Shown piece by piece: positions 1 through 5,334 of a stretch of DNA of 5,334 nucleotides. The position numbers and the translations under genes are program-made. Within the stretch, counting starts at the first letter, position 1. Every line of letters begins with the position of its first letter. Source of the stretch: an uncultured Clostridia bacterium (GTDB lineage Bacteria; Bacillota; Clostridia; Lachnospirales; CAG-274); NCBI GenBank assembly GCA_947629215.1, contig CANRCU010000168.1, positions 1 to 5,334 on the forward strand, in the 5' to 3' direction. The notes below the pieces were generated by a model. That model was not told the DNA's origin, did no database searches, and saw only the letters and a list, made by a program, of their open reading frames with translations.

Positions 1-677
1 TAATTATAGCAGCCCGCGCTTTTTATCGGGAAGGCTATGGCATAAAGTTCTTTAAAAGCGTTTATATAATTATTTTTCAATTTTCTGTTGACTGTGAGCT
101 TTATTTTTGAGGTATACATTTTATTGTTTTCGTCAAGTTTTCGCACTTTTACCTCTATTGTTTCCATAAGTCGGTTTGCAAGAGCAGCCGACACAAGAAG
201 ATCATCTGGCGCAATGAAAGCGCGGCTAAGTTTGCTTCTTACCGAACCGACCGCAATATTTTTTGGTGAAGCGGTCTTTGTATTTTTATCTGTCACGGTA
301 AAAACCACGGGTTCGGACACCGAAAGCCCCGATACTACCTGTACAAAATAACGCTTGCCCGCTTTCAGCGTATCGGCAGGCAAAAGGCAAAGACCGCCGC
401 TGCCCACAACATATTTATCCTTTGCGCCGTTTCTTGTCAGCGCCCCGCTTTTTATATTCCTTGAAACGACCACACCGCTGTCGTCCGAAACAAGTATACG
501 GCACATCTTGTCTTTATCGGCATAATAGCGCAGCCCAAGGCTGTCACCGCCGTATACGCTCTGTCCGTTTTGCGGGTACAAAACAACGGGTTTTACGTTA
601 TCCGACGCAAAACAAGGCTGCCAAAGGCAAAGCATACACACCGCAAGCAGTATAAAAAAAGCGTTTTTTCTCAACAT
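1..677 (-). CDS. Secreted Ig-like protein with start of an M15-type peptidase domain (partial)
   Basis: This reading frame is open from the ATG at 675-677 to the left edge and gives 225 complete codons. The next two bases are TA, so residue 226 is Tyr or the frame stops there. Residues 1-24 are a clear Sec signal peptide: LRK, a hydrophobic core, and likely cleavage after C-F-A24. Residues 27-130 are beta-rich with an Ig/Fn3-like look (VVLYPQNGQSVYGGDS; later GKRYFVQVVSG and EPVVFTVTD). From about residue 173 the pattern changes to IEVKVRKL, KIKLTVNRKL, then AFKELYAIAFPIKSAGCYN. From memory, this resembles the entry segment of Bacillota M15 D-Ala-D-Ala carboxypeptidase-like domains (xVxVxxL, LTVNKxLA, IFxEIY, FPIxSxGGY). 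The zinc ligands and catalytic residues would lie past the window, so activity cannot be judged. A role in trimming peptidoglycan for the secretion channel is inferred. The start lies 27 bases after the STAS gene, with only a weak AGGTG ribosome binding site. It could instead be a non-enzymatic surface protein. Confidence 0.8.
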   Translation of the reverse strand, partial: MLRKNAFFILLAVCMLCLWQPCFASDNVKPVVLYPQNGQSVYGGDSLGLRYYADKDKMCRILVSDDSGVVVSRNIKSGALTRNGAKDKYVVGSGGLCLLPADTLKAGKRYFVQVVSGLSVSEPVVFTVTDKNTKTASPKNIAVGSVRSKLSRAFIAPDDLLVSAALANRLMETIEVKVRKLDENNKMYTSKIKLTVNRKLKNNYINAFKELYAIAFPIKSAGCYN

Positions 678-704
678 ACAACACACCTGTTTCATTCGGG
701 GCTT

Positions 705-1010
705 TTACAGCACATTTATTACGGATAAAAAGCCCGTTATCTCAAATACGTCCTTTACGCCCTCGGAAGCTCCCGTCAGGCACATATCATACGAATTTGC
801 GCTGCATACTTTCTGCGCCTTCTGAAACACTCTCAGCGTAAACGAGCAGACATACTCTACCTCGGACATATCGAACACAAATTCCGTACAGCCTGCATCC
901 ACAGCCGCCTCAAACTCTGTCAGCACCTTTTCGCTCGACGGTGTGTCCGCCTTGCCGGCAAGGTAAATAACAGCCTTTTTATCGTTTATCTCTGTTTTGA
1001 CTTCAAGCAT
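705..1010 (-). CDS. STAS-domain protein (anti-sigma factor antagonist-like)
   Basis: The 101-residue product is essentially one STAS domain. It has an N-terminal strand (VKTEINDKKAVIYLAGKAD), a helix (SSEKVLTEFEAAVDAG), the FVFDMSEVEYVCSFTLRVF segment, and the typical C-terminal VFEITGFLSVINVL. STAS proteins of the SpoIIAA/RsbV type bind kinase anti-sigma factors and are switched by phosphorylation of a Ser in a D-S-S-G-L loop. Here the aligned loop reads C55-S56-F57-T58-L59. The phosphorylatable Ser is kept, but the preceding Asp is Cys and the S-G pair is F-T. Phospho-switching is therefore possible but not assured. The ATG overlaps the end of virD4 by 8 bases and has a GGAGG site 6 bases upstream, inside virD4, so the two are likely translationally coupled. 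No kinase or sigma factor gene is in the window. The domain call is confident; the regulatory role is inferred. Confidence 0.88.
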   Translation of the reverse strand: MLEVKTEINDKKAVIYLAGKADTPSSEKVLTEFEAAVDAGCTEFVFDMSEVEYVCSFTLRVFQKAQKVCSANSYDMCLTGASEGVKDVFEITGFLSVINVL

Positions 1011-3003
1011 CTTTTTCCTCCATTTCTTTTATTATGATGTCGTTTCTTCTGCCGAGATCATAATAAACATCTTCGCCTATAAATATATTTTTTCTTGTTT
1101 CGCTCAAGTCCATTGTGGTGAATTTGTAAAGCGGACAGCGGTAACTTGGGGTAAACTTTGTTTTAAGTGGGAAATTACCGAAAGTAACTATTATAGAGTT
1201 GCCCGTACTTTCCCTGTTGTTCAGCCTTTGCAGCTCGGACGGATAGATAAGCGGTCTTTGCTGTATCTGCTGCGAATAATTTATATCCTTATCCCCCATA
1301 ACGGAGCCCGAAACGCTGCCCGTCTGCACCGTCATATTACCGCAGAGTTCCGAAAACTCCTTACAGGTATTTATATCGTTTGAACCGATAAACATTTTCA
1401 TACCGCAGTTTGACTTTATAATATCCGCCACGGTATCGCCGTAAACATTGTTGAGCTGCGCATATGACTGCACCACCATATTGAACCATATCTTACGGCT
1501 GCGACCTACGGTTATCATCTTGTCGAATTTGTCTATCTTGGGCATATTACCGAACTCATCGAGTATAAAGTAGACATTTCGCGGCAGAGAAAGGTCTTCC
1601 CTTGCGGACGCCTTTTTGATGAGTGCCTTATATATACAAAGCACAAACATTGAGGCAAGGGCGTGCCTTGTGTCCTTTTCGTCGGGTATTTTCATAAACA
1701 GAGCCGTCTTTTCGTCGGCAAAGATATTCGGATCTATATCCGTTGCGCTTGTAAGGGAGCATATACCCTCGTCATTGAACATTGACATCTTGTCAAAGGC
1801 TATAGACATATAACTTGAAAGCGTATTGTCGGCAGCCGTGGTAACCTGTTTTGAAAGCGAAACGCACCTTGCTATAGGCGACCTGCCCGCAAAATAATTT
1901 TTAAGCGCCTCAAAGTTGTTGTCGGAATTGGATATAGCCTTGTTCAGATTATAGAAATTGTATTTTTCCTTTGTCATGCCAAGGTCTTCCCTTTCGCTGT
2001 CCTCAAGCATGGCAAGCAGCGTCGCCATAACTATCGAACGCGCGCCTTTTTCCCACACGGGGTCGTCCTGTGACTCTATGGGGCATAGCACGCTTACAAG
2101 GTCGTTAAGGTCCTCGTACAGCTCGTCATATATTATCTGTTTTTTCATTTTGGCATCTATTATGACTTTCTCCGTGTCGGAATAAGCCTTGCCGTAATAT
2201 TCATACCATACGCCCGTAAAACTTTCTTTGGGGTCCTCCAGCTCCAGCTCGGGATAAGCGGCTATCTCGTCGGAATGTTCAAGAATATTGTTGCCTGCCT
2301 CGACATAGAGCTGATAGCGGTCGTAAATATCGCCAAGAGGATTCCACCTGAAAGACGAATATGTATCTCTCAGGTCAAGCACCATAACTTTATAGCCTCT
2401 TTCCTGCAAAAAGCCCGAATGCATCTGAAAAAGCTCGCCTTTGGGGTCTGTCATTATCATCGAAGAACCTGCTCCCGATGCCGCAAGTATCTGTATCATC
2501 GGGTTTATGAAGGTAGTCGTCTTACCGGAACCGGTAGAACCGATGATTATACTGTGCATGGGGCTTGCTATATTTATTTTAAGACCTGCTTTTTTTTCGT
2601 AATAAGCCCTTACGGGTACGCCGTCCTTTGCCACATCGGCAAGTTTTGCAAAATTACAGGGCGCAAAGTTTGCATCCCTCTCTTTTGCGGTCATAAACCT
2701 TGAATCTTCAAGACCTGCTCTTACCGCCTTGACCTTGTTTGTATCCATCATGCGTTTTGCGCTCTTGGCGCTGTGATTGCCGAAAACGAAGTAAAGCACA
2801 ACAAGGCATACCAGCAGGATAAGCCCCAATATATATGTATGTATGTCGGCAAACACGGATATATCGGCAAAAAGCATATAATCACCCGTTTCTATCGCCT
2901 CTGCCGAATGTCTTAAAAACGTGGTCACCGCTGCGCCCAGCAAAGCCGATATAACGGCTGCGCCGGCAAGATAGACAAGTATTTTTTTCAATATAGCATT
3001 CAT
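1003..3003 (-). CDS. virD4: VirD4/TraG-type type IV secretion coupling ATPase
   Basis: This 666-residue protein belongs to the T4SS coupling family, membrane-anchored hexameric ATPases that recruit the DNA-relaxase or protein substrate and hand it to the secretion channel. Two N-terminal membrane helices (about 5-30 and 57-75) precede the cytoplasmic motor. Walker A is GSTGSGKT at 155-162. TDPKGELF (185-192) and the DLRD..SSFRWNPL segment (210-223) are family signatures. Walker B is YFILDEFG, with D482 and E483. GRSRKIWF (500-507) and VVQSYAQL (510-517) follow, matching the motifs after Walker B in VirD4/TraG. Residues about 225-305 form an acidic stretch between RWNPL and the DPVWEKGARS motif that looks longer than usual. 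All core motifs are present, so it should be functional. GGAGG 8 bases before the ATG supports this start. It follows the pilin gene after a 115-base gap with hairpins, and its end overlaps the STAS gene. The family call is secure; the substrate is unknown. Confidence 0.96.
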   Translation of the reverse strand: MNAILKKILVYLAGAAVISALLGAAVTTFLRHSAEAIETGDYMLFADISVFADIHTYILGLILLVCLVVLYFVFGNHSAKSAKRMMDTNKVKAVRAGLEDSRFMTAKERDANFAPCNFAKLADVAKDGVPVRAYYEKKAGLKINIASPMHSIIIGSTGSGKTTTFINPMIQILAASGAGSSMIMTDPKGELFQMHSGFLQERGYKVMVLDLRDTYSSFRWNPLGDIYDRYQLYVEAGNNILEHSDEIAAYPELELEDPKESFTGVWYEYYGKAYSDTEKVIIDAKMKKQIIYDELYEDLNDLVSVLCPIESQDDPVWEKGARSIVMATLLAMLEDSEREDLGMTKEKYNFYNLNKAISNSDNNFEALKNYFAGRSPIARCVSLSKQVTTAADNTLSSYMSIAFDKMSMFNDEGICSLTSATDIDPNIFADEKTALFMKIPDEKDTRHALASMFVLCIYKALIKKASAREDLSLPRNVYFILDEFGNMPKIDKFDKMITVGRSRKIWFNMVVQSYAQLNNVYGDTVADIIKSNCGMKMFIGSNDINTCKEFSELCGNMTVQTGSVSGSVMGDKDINYSQQIQQRPLIYPSELQRLNNRESTGNSIIVTFGNFPLKTKFTPSYRCPLYKFTTMDLSETRKNIFIGEDVYYDLGRRNDIIIKEMEEKDA
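1017..1021 (-). promoter_or_regulatory. Ribosome binding site of the STAS gene, inside virD4
   Basis: On the minus strand GGAGG lies 6 bases before the ATG at 1008-1010. It is formed by the Met-Glu-Glu codons near the end of the VirD4 coding sequence. This site fixes the STAS start and shows that its translation begins within the upstream gene. Confidence 0.85.
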
Positions 3004-3027
3004 TTTTTGTCCCTCCCGTATTTATGT

Positions 3028-3068
3028 TTATATAAATTTCCGCACGATAACGCCGGGAATTTATATAA
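3028..3068 (-). other. AT-rich hairpin upstream of virD4
   Basis: Bases 3028-3042 and 3054-3068 are inverted copies, with 15-base arms, one mismatch (3039/3057, A against C in minus-strand RNA) and an 11-base loop. The outer 11 pairs are A/U-only and the inner three are G/C. The hairpin ends 11 bases before the virD4 ribosome binding site. No U-tract follows on the minus strand, so it is not a standard terminator. Possible roles are mRNA stability, translational control or binding of a regulator to the DNA. Confidence 0.6.
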
Positions 3069-3075
3069 GCATTTC

Positions 3076-3106
3076 TGCGGATACCGTCATATAGCCGGCA
3101 TCCGCA
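3076..3106 (-). other. GC-rich hairpin just after the pilin gene
   Basis: In minus-strand RNA the 11-base arms (3096-3106 and 3076-3086) pair throughout, with one G-U wobble at 3099/3083 and a 9-base loop. That wobble would be an A-C mismatch in plus-strand RNA, so the fold favours the operon transcript. It starts 13 bases past the pilin stop codon. A run of six T precedes the stem and none follows it, so an intrinsic terminator is unlikely. A 3' stabiliser or processing site for the pilin message fits better. Confidence 0.6.
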
Positions 3107-3118
3107 AAAAACATAATA

Positions 3119-3502
3119 TCATAGATCATACGTTGTGGTAAAATCTATATCTGTAACCATAGCTGTTTTCTTTGTGGTCGTTTCCGTTCCCTTTGAAGAG
3201 GACGATGTTGACGTTTTGAGCCATTCCTGAAGCGGGCCTACACCTACTTTAAGGGCAACGATCAGCACAAATATCAACAGAAAACCGATGATCGAGTTTT
3301 TGAGATGCTGTTTCGCCTTCTCTCTTTCCTGCGGTTCTTCAGCCTTTGCGAGCTTAGCGCCAAGGAAAACACAGTAAATGGTACCCAGTGCGACCACAAG
3401 CGCAATTATAGGGTTCAAAGCGCTGTCGAGAAGTTCGATTATAGGCTTTGTCATCTCACCGAAGGGATCGGCTTTTGCCAGAAAAAACGTGAGCATGTAC
3501 AT
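3119..3502 (-). CDS. VirB2/TrbC-like pilin candidate of the secretion system
   Basis: The 127-residue product is a small two-helix membrane protein. Helix 1 is about 29-51 (NPIIALVVALGTIYCVFLGAK), followed by a charged loop at 52-68 (AEEPQEREKAKQHLK), helix 2 at about 69-88 (NSIIGFLLIFVLIVALKVG), and a polar tail. This layout, with the LG.K.AKAE...REKAK....IIGF pattern, matches the pilin-like subunits found in type IV secretion loci of Gram-positive bacteria. These are thought to form the channel or pilus filament. The tail from about residue 96 is rich in Ser and Thr (TSTSSSSKGTETTTKKT), which is uncommon for a pilin. There is no long cleavable leader, only a weakly hydrophobic start. AAAGGAG lies 8 bases before the first ATG and 14 before the in-frame ATG at codon 3, so the first is preferred. 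Position directly upstream of virD4 supports the call. The alternative is another small membrane subunit of the channel. Confidence 0.75.
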   Translation of the reverse strand: MYMLTFFLAKADPFGEMTKPIIELLDSALNPIIALVVALGTIYCVFLGAKLAKAEEPQEREKAKQHLKNSIIGFLLIFVLIVALKVGVGPLQEWLKTSTSSSSKGTETTTKKTAMVTDIDFTTTYDL

Positions 3503-3536
3503 TGGTTATTCTCCTTTCTTTAATTTTTTTATGTAA

Positions 3537-3551
3537 AGTCATAAAATGACT
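3537..3551. repeat. Perfect 6-bp dyad upstream of the pilin gene
   Basis: The sequence AGTCAT-AAA-ATGACT is a perfect palindrome with a 3-base centre at 3544. It overlaps the proposed -10 element of the pilin promoter. It could be an operator half-turn or a weak hairpin. The stem is too short and AT-rich, and lacks a following U-tract, to be a terminator. Confidence 0.5.
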
Positions 3552-3565
3552 AACATACAAGTCAA
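3538..3565 (-). promoter_or_regulatory. Possible internal promoter for the pilin gene
   Basis: On the minus strand TTGACT (3560-3565) and TATGAC (3538-3543) are separated by 16 bases. The first matches the -35 consensus at five of six positions and the second matches the -10 consensus at four of six. Transcription would start roughly 30 bases before the pilin ATG, upstream of its ribosome binding site. The AT-rich setting makes chance matches common, so this is tentative. Confidence 0.35.
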
Positions 3566-3574
3566 AATGTGATT
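3560..3574. repeat. Imperfect dyad related to the one at 3537-3551
   Basis: AGTCA (3560-3564) and TGATT (3570-3574) form 5-base arms with one mismatch, centred on 3567. The left arm and part of the centre repeat the neighbouring dyad (AGTCA followed by an A-run and ATG). The two centres are 23 bases apart, near two helical turns, so both could lie on one face of the DNA. It overlaps the proposed -35 element. Confidence 0.35.
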
Positions 3575-3583
3575 TTGCGAATT

Positions 3584-3868
3584 TCAATTTTTTCCCAACA
3601 CGGGGCTGTCTTTTTCTTTTTCTCTTGTTATAAACGGCGTCAGCTTTGCCCTTTCTATAGGCGGTTTGTTCTGTTTTGCCCTCGATATATCTATAAGCTC
3701 GTCAAGGGTTATTTTTCTTACAAACGGGTTTGCCGCATCTGCCGAAGTCTTTTCTTTGCTTTCGCCGTGAATATCGGGTACTTTATAATCAAGCCCCTTT
3801 TCTCTTTTTTCTCTTTCCTCTTTAAGTTTTGCTATATATTCTTCTTTGCTCGGTCTGTTGCCCGCCAT
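3584..3868 (-). CDS. Hypothetical hydrophilic protein, 94 residues
   Basis: I do not recognise this family. The product is highly charged, with no signal peptide or membrane helix, so it should be cytoplasmic. Residues 8-25 (KEEYIAKLKEEREKREKG) look like a short charged helix. A linker rich in Ser, Lys and Glu follows. The most protein-like segment is 47-82 (NPFVRKITLDELIDIS, then KPPIERAKLTPFITRE), which could be a small helical docking motif. It is likely a real gene: it has AAGGAG 9 bases before its ATG, sits 13 bases after the Ig-repeat protein gene, and keeps the operon strand. Its place between a surface protein and the pilin gene suggests a cytoplasmic accessory of the secretion system, for instance an adaptor, but that is only inference. 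Confidence 0.72.
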   Translation of the reverse strand: MAGNRPSKEEYIAKLKEEREKREKGLDYKVPDIHGESKEKTSADAANPFVRKITLDELIDISRAKQNKPPIERAKLTPFITREKEKDSPVLGKN

Positions 3869-3877
3869 AGTGCGACA

Positions 3878-3885
3878 CTCCTTAT
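3878..3885 (-). promoter_or_regulatory. Ribosome binding site of the 94-residue gene, overlapping the preceding stop
   Basis: On the minus strand AAGGAG (3878-3883) shares two bases with the TAA stop (3882-3884) of the 443-residue gene and lies 9 bases before the next ATG. Ribosomes ending the upstream gene would sit on this site, which favours re-initiation and coupled translation. Confidence 0.75.
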
Positions 3886-5213
3886 CTTATATGGATATTT
3901 TTGCCGATATATGACGAATACAGCCATATGCCGACTGCCGCCGCCAATATTGCGGCTGTAAAATAAAATATATAAACTTCATAGCCTTTTTTCAGGCGTA
4001 TCATATAGACCCTGCTGTTGCCCGCATCGTCGCTTGCAATTATCCTGTACAGCCCTTCCTCCTCTATCGTATCCGGAAGGTCGTCCCGAAGCTCTCCGTT
4101 TTTGTAAATTTCGACATTGCATCCCTTATCTTTTTTTATTATGTGGAAGTTGCCCCTTGCGATACCGCCGCTGCCCACATTTTCAAAATCAAGCGTCGGC
4201 GGCATGGTATCCCTTGTAAAAGCAAAAGTGCGGTCGGGCAGTTTGCCTGCCTCGTTTCTGAACACTATCCTGTAATTGCCGTCTTTTTCGGCTTTGAAAA
4301 AATTTTTATCGGTTTCGGTCTTTTTGCCGTCAAGCGTGACCGAAGCTATAATATGATCCTGAGGCGGGCTTATGATGCCGACTGCGCTTTGCGGACCGTC
4401 CGTTATGCAAAAGCTGAATTTGGATACATCCGCTATACCAAGGTTTTCTTCCCCGTCTGTGCCATCGCCGTTTTCGGCAAGGGCGGCTATCTCCTCATCG
4501 GTAATATCGTCACCGGCAAGCGCCGTTTTTTCCTCTTCGCTTGCGTCGGACATTATTTCTTCATCGGTCAGCTCCTCATCCTCGGCTATCTCGTATACGT
4601 TTTCGAACACATAATATCCCGGCTCGTAAAAGGTTTTTCCGCTTGAAAACGATATTTCGCCGCCGTTTTTATATACCTTTACATCGAGTTTTTCATCCGA
4701 TGGCATATATACTTTTACGGGTCTATCCGTAATACACAGATTCGGGACATTGCATCGGAATGTGTATCTGCCCCCTACGGACATATGATACATACCGTCT
4801 TTTGCCGAGTATGACTGTTCGACGGGGGATATGCTGTAAAATACGTTTTCGCTGTCCAAGTCGGCATCCGTTTTTTTTATCATAAAATTTACCGATGCGC
4901 GTTCCTCGCCGTCTGAAACAGTCAGCACATAATTTCCCTCTTCAAATACTATGCCGCCAGAAGTTATTTCGGCAGCCTTGCCGTTTTTTTCGAGGCTGAC
5001 TTCGACATCGCTGCCGTAATCAAGTTTTACGGCGCCCTCGACTATCCTGCCAAGCTGTTTTGAAGATGTAACATAATTATCTTTATCAAGCGAATATCTG
5101 TATTCGCCACTATCCTCATTGTATGTTTCTTTAAGCCTTTCGGCGGCATACGCTGTCAGCGCAAGGGCAAAAACAAATATGGCGGTCAATATACAGACCC
5201 TTATTTTTCTCAT
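3882..5213 (-). CDS. Type I membrane protein with four Ig-like repeats
   Basis: The 443-residue protein starts with a Sec signal peptide (1-23, MRKIRV then a hydrophobic stretch, cleavage near A-Y-A23). It ends with one membrane helix (about 413-436) and a short K-N-I-H-I-R cytoplasmic tail, so most of it faces outward. There is no LPxTG motif, so it is held by the helix rather than sortase. Four degenerate beta-rich repeats share an NG (or DG) turn followed 14-16 residues later by a G-x-Y or G-Y strand start: KNG 76-78 with EEGNY 91-95; YKNGG 181-185 with EPGYY 197-201; LDG 294-296 with KDGNY 310-314; YKNGE 370-374 with EEGLY 385-389. The last ends in SDDAGN, typical of bacterial Ig-like folds. 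Residues 209-257 form a very acidic linker with two TDEEI copies. I do not recognise a named family. Context suggests an extracellular scaffold or adhesin of the secretion apparatus. The ATG overlaps the upstream TGA and has only a weak ribosome binding site, so translation is probably coupled. Confidence 0.88.
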   Translation of the reverse strand: MRKIRVCILTAIFVFALALTAYAAERLKETYNEDSGEYRYSLDKDNYVTSSKQLGRIVEGAVKLDYGSDVEVSLEKNGKAAEITSGGIVFEEGNYVLTVSDGEERASVNFMIKKTDADLDSENVFYSISPVEQSYSAKDGMYHMSVGGRYTFRCNVPNLCITDRPVKVYMPSDEKLDVKVYKNGGEISFSSGKTFYEPGYYVFENVYEIAEDEELTDEEIMSDASEEEKTALAGDDITDEEIAALAENGDGTDGEENLGIADVSKFSFCITDGPQSAVGIISPPQDHIIASVTLDGKKTETDKNFFKAEKDGNYRIVFRNEAGKLPDRTFAFTRDTMPPTLDFENVGSGGIARGNFHIIKKDKGCNVEIYKNGELRDDLPDTIEEEGLYRIIASDDAGNSRVYMIRLKKGYEVYIFYFTAAILAAAVGIWLYSSYIGKNIHIR

Positions 5214-5334
5214 TCTATCACCGTATCCAAGCTGTCGATAAGCTCTTTGTCATCGCTTATCACAACATATTCGTAACGTCTGCCGTCAAGCAGGGTATTT
5301 ATACGCATATCCCCCAGCCCGCGGGCAATGCCGA
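5210..5334 (-). CDS. C-terminal end of an unrecognised upstream gene (partial)
   Basis: The frame is open from the right edge to a TGA at 5210-5212 and gives 40 complete residues. They read GIARGLGDMRINTLLDGRRY and then EYVVISDDKELIDSLDTVIE. The fragment is soluble-looking, with a strand-like EYVVIS followed by an acidic helix. This is too little to assign a family. Its stop overlaps the ATG of the next gene as ATGA, a standard sign of a co-translated operon neighbour, which is the main reason to accept it as real. Confidence 0.7.
   Translation of the reverse strand, partial: GIARGLGDMRINTLLDGRRYEYVVISDDKELIDSLDTVIE

Noticed and set aside
997..1383. Plus-strand open frame of 128 codons
   Set aside because: It lies opposite the VirD4 and STAS coding sequence, has low-complexity and Cys/Phe-rich composition, and no convincing ribosome binding site.
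3076..3106. Hairpin as an intrinsic terminator after the pilin gene
   Set aside because: The U-run is on the 5' side of the stem in the operon transcript. None follows the stem on either strand.
3061..3114. 17-codon minus-strand ORF between the pilin and virD4 genes
   Set aside because: It has an ATG and stop but no ribosome binding site, and it overlaps the GC-rich hairpin. Chance is the simpler explanation.
3004..3118. Promoter directly upstream of virD4
   Set aside because: The best -10-like match (TATATA) has no -35 partner at acceptable spacing and is part of the AT-rich hairpin arm.
3569..3961. Plus-strand open frame of 130 codons
   Set aside because: It runs antisense across the 94-residue gene and the end of the Ig-repeat gene. 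The Phe/Cys/Arg-rich product is typical of a reversed Lys/Glu-rich coding region.
4143..4646. Plus-strand open frame of 167 codons
   Set aside because: It is fully antisense to the 443-residue gene, which has a signal peptide, repeats and a membrane anchor. The plus frame shows no domain pattern.
1..5334. CRISPR array, tRNA or rRNA gene, insertion sequence, integrase or att site
   Set aside because: No spaced direct repeats, cloverleaf, terminal inverted repeats or recombinase motifs were seen. Nearly all the sequence is accounted for by minus-strand genes.

Overview
The window reads as part of one operon of a Gram-positive type IV secretion (conjugation-type) locus, most likely from an anaerobic member of the Bacillota (Clostridia). 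The organism call is an inference. It rests on strong GGAGG-type ribosome binding sites, two Sec-signal surface proteins with no outer-membrane components, a two-helix pilin-like subunit next to a VirD4 ATPase, and what looks like the start of a peptidoglycan peptidase. The sequence alone does not settle genus, or whether this is an integrative conjugative element or a fixed chromosomal locus. No integrase, relaxase, att site or transposase is present.

All seven genes lie on the minus strand, so transcription runs from the right edge to the left. In that order they are: the last 40 codons of an unrecognised gene (5210-5334); a 443-residue type I membrane protein with four Ig-like repeats (3882-5213); a 94-residue hydrophilic orphan (3584-3868); a 127-residue VirB2-like pilin candidate (3119-3502); the VirD4/TraG coupling ATPase (1003-3003); a 101-residue STAS-domain protein (705-1010); and a secreted protein with an Ig-like region followed by the start of an M15-type peptidase domain, cut by the left edge (1-677).

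Spacing is tight: a 4-base ATGA overlap, a 13-base gap whose ribosome binding site abuts the preceding stop codon, an 8-base overlap and a 27-base gap. The only larger gaps flank the pilin gene. The upstream gap (3503-3583) holds two small dyads and a possible promoter. The downstream gap (3004-3118) holds two tandem RNA hairpins without a terminator U-tract. This would suit separate tuning of pilin level relative to its neighbours. No stretch longer than 300 bases lacks a gene.

A working model, by inference: VirD4 feeds substrate into a membrane channel that includes the pilin-like subunit. The Ig-repeat protein and the M15-like protein act outside the membrane, as scaffold and wall-remodelling enzyme. 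The STAS protein, translated from a start inside the end of virD4, may be a regulatory partner. The STAS gene and the two Ig-like surface proteins are the least expected parts of a conjugation operon.
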